This document shows positions 32,801-36,772 of a stretch of DNA of 36,772 nucleotides, one piece after another. The position numbers and the translations under genes were made by a program. The DNA is taken from positions 1-36,772 of IMG/VR virus record IMGVR_UViG_3300025168_000257; one strand, given 5' to 3'. The notes under the pieces were generated by a model, which saw nothing but the letters and a program-made list of their open reading frames with translations, did no database searches and had not been told where the DNA came from. The first letter of the stretch is position 1. Every line of letters starts with the position of its first letter. Origin of the DNA: a virus.

Positions 32801-35007
32801 ATCAAGATGGGACATTTACAGCAGTACATAATAATGCTGCGGCAAACACTTCTACTGGACCTTGTAACTACTGTCAGACGTCTGGAGGGCCAGTAAGCTC
32901 ATCTTACACTCCTAATGCAGAACAATTTATATCTGATATGGCTAATTGGGAACATGATGATTGCCAGCAATGTGGTGGAGATAATGTTCGTTTGCAAACA
33001 GACGCAGACAGATTCCAAGGGTATATATATTCTGAGACTAATAATAGTGGTTATAAATGTAATTGCTCGATAGAAAATTATTATCCCTTAACATTCCTAG
33101 AAAGTAGCTTAATAAACGGAACATTAAATTGTTGCGAGGGTTACTATTGGGATGCTTGTGCTTTTAATGGACAGGGGGGATGTATAGATACCGATGTTGA
33201 TTCTATAAGTAAAGACTGTAACAACGAGTGTTATCAACAAGATACAGATGGAAATTATACTGTTGCTATTCATTCTTATTCTCCTATATGCCAAGAGTGT
33301 AATGAAGGTGGAGCTGACAGCCTTAATGCTGCTGGATGTTGTGATGGTAGAGAAGAAGGATGTCAAGCTTCTGCAGACTTAGATGGATGTTTTGAATCAG
33401 GAACAGCTCCAGAATTTGATGAGTGTGCAGTTTGTGGTGGAGATAATTCTACGTGCACAGGATGTACAGATCCTGAGGCATTTAATTACGTCGAAGGTAA
33501 CACTATAGATGATGGTAGTTGTAATACATCTAGTTTGTACGGAGCTATAAACTCAGTACAATTTACTCCAGGGGGTCAAGTTGCAGTTGTAGAGGAAGCA
33601 TATTATTTAGATATTAATTTAGCTTCTGCTAATATTCAAGAAATTAATAATAATCCCGTATCTGTATTAGATCAAGATTTAACAGAATTACAGGGTACTA
33701 ATATATACATAGACCAACCTAGTTACACACAAAAATGTCAAGTTATTAGTTACAGTAATAGAGTGTTATATCTAACTAATCCTTTACAAAATGCAGAGGT
33801 GTATTATACGGGCTTACCTTCTATTGGTAACAGTATTGTTCAGAATGAATCATACCAATCTATTGATTATGAAAATGGCGCATCTTTAAGTTACACTGCT
33901 GCATATTATTTTAGAGTTAAAGAAAATATAGAATTAACCCAGTCTGATATAGAGATATTATTTGCTTCTGTTTCCAGTCAAATTGAATCTATTTCTATAG
34001 CTAGCGGATTATCTTACATACCTACAAGTAATCAAAGCAATTTAGGAAATATAGTACAAGAAGATTCAGGAACTACAATACCAGACTCTGATTCTCCATC
34101 TGTTACTGCGGAAGTATACACTGTTTATAAAATAATTCCAAAAATTGGAAACAACGGAAAACCTTTTGCGTTTACTTTTGATTTTTCTAATTTTATGAAT
34201 ATTCCTATTCCAGGTTGTATGGATCCAGAAGCAACTAATTATAATCCTTCAGCAACATATACCGACGGGTCATGTAATTATGAAGTAATACCAGACGAGT
34301 TTAATTTAACAATTAAAGGAAACGCTGATGATGTTTCTAAATTAAAATGGGTTTTATATAATGATAACAATCAAATAGTTAATTCTAATTTTGGAGACTA
34401 TCCTGCAACTTTTAGCAGTACTAATGAGTATAGTTTAGATTTAAACACTAGTTCTTCTTGTATGTATTTTGTACCTATAGGATTTACTAGCAATGATAAT
34501 TGGCAACAAGTTTCTTTTACTATAAGTTTAAACTCAGAAAAAATATTTAGTGCTGTTAATGGTATAGAAACTATAGGAGCAACACGGACGGATATCAGAC
34601 TATCTACAAATAACAGAGGGGCAGCACTTATTAAATTAGGTAATGCTAATTGTTCTTTAGGTTGTAATTCTTTACATGTTCCTAATGAAATATCTACAGA
34701 TTATTGTAAAGCTATAGCAAGAAAAGATGTTAAAGAATTTACAGATATATACTTTAAATTAGAAGTGAACGCTTTACCGCAGGACGAAGATAGTTTTTTA
34801 GTTGAGGTTTACGATTTAAACACAGGAGATTTATTATTAGAAATTGAATCAGAAGAACTTGCTGTCCAAGATCCTAAAATTAGACAATTTGCAATAGATA
34901 AAGAAACTAGAATAGGTGTTAGAATTAAAAACGAGGAAAGTCTTATTTTAAAATATGAGATAACTTCTGAGTACGGAGAAACAATAATTAAAAAGACCTT
35001 AAACTAA
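26878..35007 (+). CDS. Giant adhesin-like virion protein with degenerate matrixin domain
   Basis: A 2709 aa protein. Residues about 20-175 follow the matrixin (M10) plan: VFNAFTQWQVLF, then VQLTFVSS and DISINF, a zinc position reading QSIGKTLSVAE (136-146) in place of HExGHxxGxxH, then SPMNP (Met-turn, M153) and LEDGILSAGYL. All three His and the Glu are lost, so it is a dead protease fold. Five GC-x-DP Cys repeats lie at 207-227, 1429-1449, 1650-1670, 2195-2215 and 2446-2466. Residues about 600-1430 have propeller-like repeats (SPNDNFLYTI at 752, SQDSSKLYVLF at 1240). Residues 1450-2215 are Cys-rich with many CxxC and ECAVCGGDNSTC. No signal peptide is seen. It is probably a long tail adhesin. 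Confidence 0.7.
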   Translation: MIQSLRNAINDGKTTGSPVAIELKYSLQDLSSIVVDHPTLVNVKIIPGTYITEEQFKLEVFNAFTQWQVLFNSLYQDYVQLTFVSSKSTSDISINFNASLVPLFSVTNTSIQLNLGINWSIINQVGGLSLLNYLVQSIGKTLSVAETLVLSPMNPSNLGLNYINLFGLTVLEDGILSAGYLNNYSSISNNIVNIYGSSNSAIPYILGCTNPLASNYDSLATVDNNTCIIPDTETLSYNRDNVIYNADGDQYYLANNQTVYAIIADTFGDSNASTIQDTSGSNTSLPLTISDTVPFTSLVITDKEASIYGDSIGTIRYYIVASQAGDIQIFNKDGLLLSASTDTAQSFTFANESISPLQYLSHFNFNYKYLGEGKHDVKWFSKNGDFNRIVLNDSIAQQNAAGEVIAACDLDTYTYGNAESVNYRSVKPLSDSLGAHISVTESGKISTSNETSLPILYSNVIKNNSNFNSFDGEFLVDVLNFDNNKFSEASTINLKSFIVPTFTGDFAVYVDLRANFLQIARADLSITESDNIYSVWVGDSKINNLDDGEFDFSNVDYNFDGDGSSLSEVRNTAADLHPAFSENNNTIVLRPFSLGFSFDSDGLDALSNKEWEAGEFKNGESEVDEAAYGQIVVSIGNKLCKNSFFSDTTTLSYRAWACPSGSSFATNYQIFNESFSNSVDLINNTFNDFNHIGDFHLAIGVSHGFILTKINNTNFSLVSPTTEGGLEIHVPGGKPDMENFNGGWRPVSMQFSPNDNFLYTIMANPDDDTDRKIVIYNIYAGNAQFGCTDAQLSTSISDTAVVVETSDIVYEKITLQDDGSIYIWSESQDYIKITDPDLLASVNLFEFYPTNYMYTRSGLEYFPSSSYGTTTEYVSGVSIFDTLENGLDFGPTDPRTIYSNVYNSSSVGPGIGEGITAINNYDFNSKVIGSGFTYDVVSDFLTSNTETNTESIIAVATQTSNGGELNTVLYLTADSSNNVSIKEYDGTTLTTDDAFTNLDSKDSIFIFPLRNLNDVYMCGYVGKRNAANGSTHIIFRNISVTPDITSSYNYSEGPLSYSSFSLSDDTTQVIPGNKLIERTSEGVVLATTSYEKTQGTNEEIPTVDSNNRISIKLKFYVKNYNVDNWQNDAVGTIVHQLGENKLTDNEDNTFSLSAGSFVHTNISVSQDSSLIAIASMIKGEENITECVISVYNYTENPAVGQSPIHGGRVGNTLKFTSEDFLIDEDLNKMYDTVVRGLEFSQDSSKLYVLFGKHQTANDSSNFYTSDNINILTKTNRVLRLAVDTEENTFKLDGPLNEPTQFSQPSRLAGSFMTYDADGLSTQGNSTHRNNTAMTGLFLNSSGNIYISNIQNSDDYVYSLGVITQPDDSVSSRLNRTAAIKLYNPDEEERIVDGSIGFPLNINQVHRVADPSFEAIDPGTPNAEAVEVYGCTDGTAANFDELATINDGSCSYLEIQNEDCEGNCEPIIFDPAQVPLVNSTMQALINANSSGVGSERELVIDPLPDQLISLYTCDKNTICGCQAVYYFTVSYTIDTLDGSVTNNPWVMPDSSTSIITVSANFVYIPIVDSLGNLLANYPGESTNEYSNFVGVDPANFFLEEDYVEDYCLTCTDSSAPNFTSDGEVTPADCETYTPFCIPDNGIEADACGKYGCTDSVACNYDEEATHDNGNCTYEPTGINDYGYSIDDICNCNGFTPGYNSADYCGDCDTAEGRANLRLKSDTPGCDCDSNPLEFTGGGYYGDCSGLQPTVTNIASNCYYNISGVLTPEDGTYLNNSCDCEGTLPTGSNCDCFDNLSDDQTQCDCDTAVSVYYPDPDNNGYASCDLPAITVCQKTATSATFHDMESASDGDWVDIITGNVYTQSEINSDYIVGPVNAGQCEQCATEGPNGEEQQYNSCITELVSDAPNCLYLYNSETEQAYVNPNYNDYYFNDDCQECMAEGNDQCCNKDAAGNSINDACGQCINLVAPNGVTVTDNQDGTFTAVHNNAAANTSTGPCNYCQTSGGPVSSSYTPNAEQFISDMANWEHDDCQQCGGDNVRLQTDADRFQGYIYSETNNSGYKCNCSIENYYPLTFLESSLINGTLNCCEGYYWDACAFNGQGGCIDTDVDSISKDCNNECYQQDTDGNYTVAIHSYSPICQECNEGGADSLNAAGCCDGREEGCQASADLDGCFESGTAPEFDECAVCGGDNSTCTGCTDPEAFNYVEGNTIDDGSCNTSSLYGAINSVQFTPGGQVAVVEEAYYLDINLASANIQEINNNPVSVLDQDLTELQGTNIYIDQPSYTQKCQVISYSNRVLYLTNPLQNAEVYYTGLPSIGNSIVQNESYQSIDYENGASLSYTAAYYFRVKENIELTQSDIEILFASVSSQIESISIASGLSYIPTSNQSNLGNIVQEDSGTTIPDSDSPSVTAEVYTVYKIIPKIGNNGKPFAFTFDFSNFMNIPIPGCMDPEATNYNPSATYTDGSCNYEVIPDEFNLTIKGNADDVSKLKWVLYNDNNQIVNSNFGDYPATFSSTNEYSLDLNTSSSCMYFVPIGFTSNDNWQQVSFTISLNSEKIFSAVNGIETIGATRTDIRLSTNNRGAALIKLGNANCSLGCNSLHVPNEISTDYCKAIARKDVKEFTDIYFKLEVNALPQDEDSFLVEVYDLNTGDLLLEIESEELAVQDPKIRQFAIDKETRIGVRIKNEESLILKYEITSEYGETIIKKTLN

Positions 35008-35327
35008 TGGCAAATTATTTTGAAGCAATAACAATAGGGTTAGGGGAGGCAGGCTGCATGGACAGTTCTGCTGCTAACTACAACTCAAGAGCAAGTATAA
35101 ATACAGGAGTTTGTTTTAGTGCTGCCTTTGAGCAGTGTGTATATAATTCTTTATTTTCTGTTTCTTTAAGAGAGTGTACTGCAGAACATGCAAAAAGAAT
35201 TTTAAAATTGTATGCAGTACATAATGCATACAAACAGTCAATTATAGAAGGTAACCAAATTAAAATAGATATTTATACTCAGCAGCTTACAGATATGTGT
35301 AATGCTGAATATTGTGAATCATGTTAA
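35007..35327 (+). CDS. Small Cys-repeat protein, 106 aa
   Basis: The ATG overlaps the stop of the 2709 aa gene by one base (TAATG). The N-terminal 35 residues are one copy of the Cys repeat, GCMDSSAANYNSRASINTGVC, the same unit that recurs in the two giant genes. The rest is helical: CTAEHAKRILKLYAVHNAYK and IDIYTQQLTDMCNAEYCESC with a CxxxxCxxC end. It is probably a partner of the giant adhesin, or a terminal cap. Disulphides are expected once exposed outside the cell. Confidence 0.65.
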   Translation: MANYFEAITIGLGEAGCMDSSAANYNSRASINTGVCFSAAFEQCVYNSLFSVSLRECTAEHAKRILKLYAVHNAYKQSIIEGNQIKIDIYTQQLTDMCNAEYCESC

Positions 35328-35339
35328 AAATAAAATAAA

Positions 35340-35870
35340 ATGGATAGAAATAGAGATTTAGCCCAAGGGCTATCAAGAATAAGTAATAAATTAAGTTCTT
35401 TTAGAACAGTACGAATTACGCCTACAAGTTTAAATGCTACTTCTGGGGCTGTTGATGAGGTTATATTTAATCCTACAGAAATAACTAATGCTGTAAATGG
35501 TAATGGAAGCGCAGCTTTATTAAAATCAATTACTGTAATAGATTATGATGATAATTCTAATATGGCATTAGATCTTTACTTTTTTCAATTAGGAACTAAT
35601 GATGTGGGAACTCTTGGAAATGTAATAGATATTACTGATGCAGAGCTTCTAGCTAACAAATGTTTAGGAGTAGTTCAAATGTCAGCTGTAGCTGATGGAG
35701 CTATTGGGGACGCTATTCTTTCAAGAATTTATACTAAAACTGGAGTAGACTTAATGGTGCAAGCTGAAGATACTAGTAAATCAATATTTGTTGCAGCAGT
35801 ATGTCAAGCTAGTATGGTGTCAACAACTTCAGGTACTGAGCTTATTTTTGGATTTGAACAAATTAAATAA
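35340..35870 (+). CDS. Virion structural protein, 176 aa
   Basis: The protein starts MDRNRDLAQGLSRISNKLSS (helical) and then is mainly beta: VRITPTSLNATSGAVDEVIF, LLKSITVIDYDDN and LYFFQLGTNDV. It ends in AAVCQASMVSTTSGTELIFG. It has no catalytic motif. Small beta proteins of this type in marine phages are virion surface or decoration proteins. It precedes the lysis end of the block and overlaps the next ORF by 1 base. The family is not recognised. Confidence 0.6.
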   Translation: MDRNRDLAQGLSRISNKLSSFRTVRITPTSLNATSGAVDEVIFNPTEITNAVNGNGSAALLKSITVIDYDDNSNMALDLYFFQLGTNDVGTLGNVIDITDAELLANKCLGVVQMSAVADGAIGDAILSRIYTKTGVDLMVQAEDTSKSIFVAAVCQASMVSTTSGTELIFGFEQIK

Positions 35871-36004
35871 TGAGTAAAAATTATAAATGGGCTATCTTAT
35901 CGCCTGAAGAAATATGGGAAGAAGTTTCTCCTAAATCTAGAAAGAATAAAAAAAAAATTAATATTAAAAAATTAAAACAACAAGATTATGAAAATGAAAA
36001 GTAA
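35870..36004 (+). CDS. Small basic protein, 44 aa
   Basis: The frame opens at ATG 35870, overlapping the previous stop by one base, and ends at 36004. The protein (MSKNYKWAILSPEEIWEEVS...) has an amphipathic N-terminal half and a lysine-rich second half (KNKKKINIKKLKQQD). It overlaps the next gene by 17 bases. It is probably translated by coupling. No family is known to me. Confidence 0.5.
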   Translation: MSKNYKWAILSPEEIWEEVSPKSRKNKKKINIKKLKQQDYENEK

Positions 36005-36224
36005 AAGCTATAAGGCTGGCGGTAGTAGTAAAAAAGTTAAAATGGCTAAAGCTGGAAAAAAGTTAGTAGGCGGGCAGTCTAAGTTAGACATGAATAAAGA
36101 TGGAAAGCTTAGTGGTGCTGATTTTAAAATGATGCAAAGCGGTGGTAAAATGATGTCTAAAGGTATGGACATGATGAACAAAGTCATGATGAAGTACGGT
36201 GGAAAGAAAAAGAAAAAGAAGTAA
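35988..36224 (+). CDS. Lys/Met-rich small protein with one EF-hand loop
   Basis: A 78 aa chain. The N-terminal basic part (MKMKSKSYKAGGSSKKVKM) is followed by DMNKDGKLSGADF (residues about 54-66 in the pattern D-x-N-x-D-G-x-L-S-x-x-D), a single EF-hand-like calcium loop. The rest is methionine and lysine rich (MMSKGMDMMNKVMMKYGG) and ends in KKKKKK. Similar small proteins are common in marine phages with no known role. An alternative start is ATG 35994. It overlaps the previous gene by 17 bases and the next by 1 base (TAATG). Confidence 0.6.
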   Translation: MKMKSKSYKAGGSSKKVKMAKAGKKLVGGQSKLDMNKDGKLSGADFKMMQSGGKMMSKGMDMMNKVMMKYGGKKKKKK

Positions 36225-36436
36225 TGGAAATTTTTAAAAATGACAACGCTTGGAACGAGAAGGCTGTAGTAGGTTTTATTGCTTTTGCAATAATGTGTCT
36301 TATAATGGTAGCAGATCTTGTAACAGGTTGGGTAGGTAATGATTTAATAATAAACGAGTATGTTTACAATTCGTTTGTTTGGGTTGTACTTGGTTGCTTC
36401 GGTATATCAGGCGTTGAGAAGTTTGCTAAAAAATAA
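36224..36436 (+). CDS. Holin-like membrane protein
   Basis: A 70 aa protein with a short charged N-terminus (MEIFKNDNAWNEK) and two hydrophobic segments: residues about 14-35 (AVVGFIAFAIMCLIMVADLV) and about 47-64 (NSFVWVVLGCFGISG). A positive tail (VEKFAKK) follows. Two membrane spans in about 70 residues, near a cluster of small basic proteins at the end of a structural run, fits a small holin that opens the inner membrane at lysis. No endolysin is seen in the window, so the assignment is by topology only. Confidence 0.55.
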   Translation: MEIFKNDNAWNEKAVVGFIAFAIMCLIMVADLVTGWVGNDLIINEYVYNSFVWVVLGCFGISGVEKFAKK

Positions 36437-36439
36437 ACT

Positions 36440-36571
36440 ATGGCTTTTAAAAAACATTTAATGTACAAGGGGTCTAAAAGTGTAATGGCTAAAACCAACA
36501 AAGAACATTTAGCTTTAAAGGCTAAAGGTTATGGACACACTAAACCTAAATCTAAAAAAAAGAAAAAGTAA
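36440..36571 (+). CDS. Small basic lysine-tailed protein, 43 aa
   Basis: The frame runs from ATG 36440 to TAA 36571: MAFKKHLMYKGSKSVMAKTN... ending HTKPKSKKKKK. About one third of residues are Lys. The stop overlaps the next ATG by one base. There is no membrane segment. It is likely a DNA- or RNA-binding or virion-packaged peptide. Confidence 0.55.
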   Translation: MAFKKHLMYKGSKSVMAKTNKEHLALKAKGYGHTKPKSKKKKK

Positions 36572-36741
36572 TGGCTGCAAAAAGAGGATTATACGCAAAC
36601 ATACATGCGAAAAGAAAAAGAATAAAAGCGGGTAGTGGTGAAACCATGAGAAAGAAAGGCGCTAAAGGTGCTCCTACAGCTGCTAACTTTAAAAGATCTG
36701 CTAAGACAGCTAAAAAAAGAACTACTAAAAAGAAAAAGTAA
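36571..36741 (+). CDS. Small basic conserved phage protein, 56 aa
   Basis: The frame runs 36571 to 36741 and starts MAAKRGLYANIHAKRKRIKA. The run GLYANIHAKRKRIKAGSGE followed by MRKKGAKGAPT is a pattern I associate with small basic proteins of many marine phages and some other viruses. The tail is TAKKRTTKKKK. The stop overlaps the next ATG. The likely role is nucleic acid binding or packaging within the virion, but no name can be given. Confidence 0.6.
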   Translation: MAAKRGLYANIHAKRKRIKAGSGETMRKKGAKGAPTAANFKRSAKTAKKRTTKKKK

Positions 36742-36772
36742 TGGTCATAGACAAAGACACTACTGAAATAAT
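36741..36772 (+). CDS. Start of a further gene, cut by the window end
   Basis: An ATG at 36741 overlaps the previous stop (TAATG) and opens MVIDKDTTEI before the sequence ends. Only 10 complete codons are visible, so nothing about function can be said. The overlap with the previous gene and the same strand support it as a real gene start. Confidence 0.4.
   Translation, partial: MVIDKDTTEI

Noticed and set aside
1-36772. CRISPR array or insertion sequence
   Set aside because: No regularly spaced direct repeats with unique spacers and no transposase frames were seen on either strand.

Overview
The window is a phage (or phage-like contig) genome segment whose host is very probably a marine Bacteroidota. 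It is AT-rich. Two of its clearest promoters match the Bacteroidota form, TTTG/TTG then 19 nt then TAnnTTTG. Translation starts have A-rich leaders rather than Shine-Dalgarno sites. The giant virion proteins carry 21-residue GC-x-DP...DGSC cysteine repeats of a kind common in marine Bacteroidota surface proteins. TerL, portal, capsid, tail-fibre and holin-like genes lie in one long co-directional run. The layout recalls large Bacteroidota podoviruses such as crAss-like phages, but that is inference from gene order only.

Left block (1-2130, minus strand): small unrecognised genes (membrane protein, 195 aa, 47 aa, 72 aa) with hairpin terminators. About 750 bases between 846 and 1594 hold no convincing gene but are dense in RNA structure. 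Within them, 942-1186 minus can be folded as a compact tmRNA-like RNA: closing acceptor stem, D-loop-like GACGGG, short P2, H-type pseudoknot, tag-like reading frame and a canonical T-arm. A second pseudoknot-forming block lies at 1320-1510.

Middle (2300-7145, plus strand): a terminator, a promoter and a structured 5' leader with another candidate pseudoknot. Then come a 48 aa ORF, a RecB/Cas4-like PD-(D/E)XK nuclease, a winged helix protein, a truncated HU/IHF-like protein, a zinc-ribbon protein, a GroES-like co-chaperonin, a putative small terminase and TerL. The genes overlap or nearly touch.

Head module (7145-16765): a promoter, two paralogous small virion proteins, portal and a 57 aa ORF. 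A second promoter shares a 13-bp upstream box with the first. It precedes a scaffold-like protein, the probable major capsid protein, connector-type proteins and two more structural proteins. The module ends at a strong intrinsic terminator.

Tail/adhesion module (16777-35870): this is the unusual part. Three large proteins each carry a metzincin-type metalloprotease fold near the N-terminus. The 1945 aa protein has an intact HExxHxxGxxH. The 472 aa protein keeps the M43-like frame and Met-turn but has lost the zinc ligands. The 2709 aa protein begins with a matrixin-like domain whose zinc site is also lost. A 514 aa tail-fibre-like protein sits among them, and the Cys repeats recur in three genes. 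The combination suggests a virion-borne extracellular protease/adhesin apparatus with one live and two dead protease domains, possibly used to penetrate or bind host surface matrix.

Right end (35870-36772): a holin-like protein and a chain of tiny lysine-tailed basic proteins joined by TAATG stop-start overlaps.
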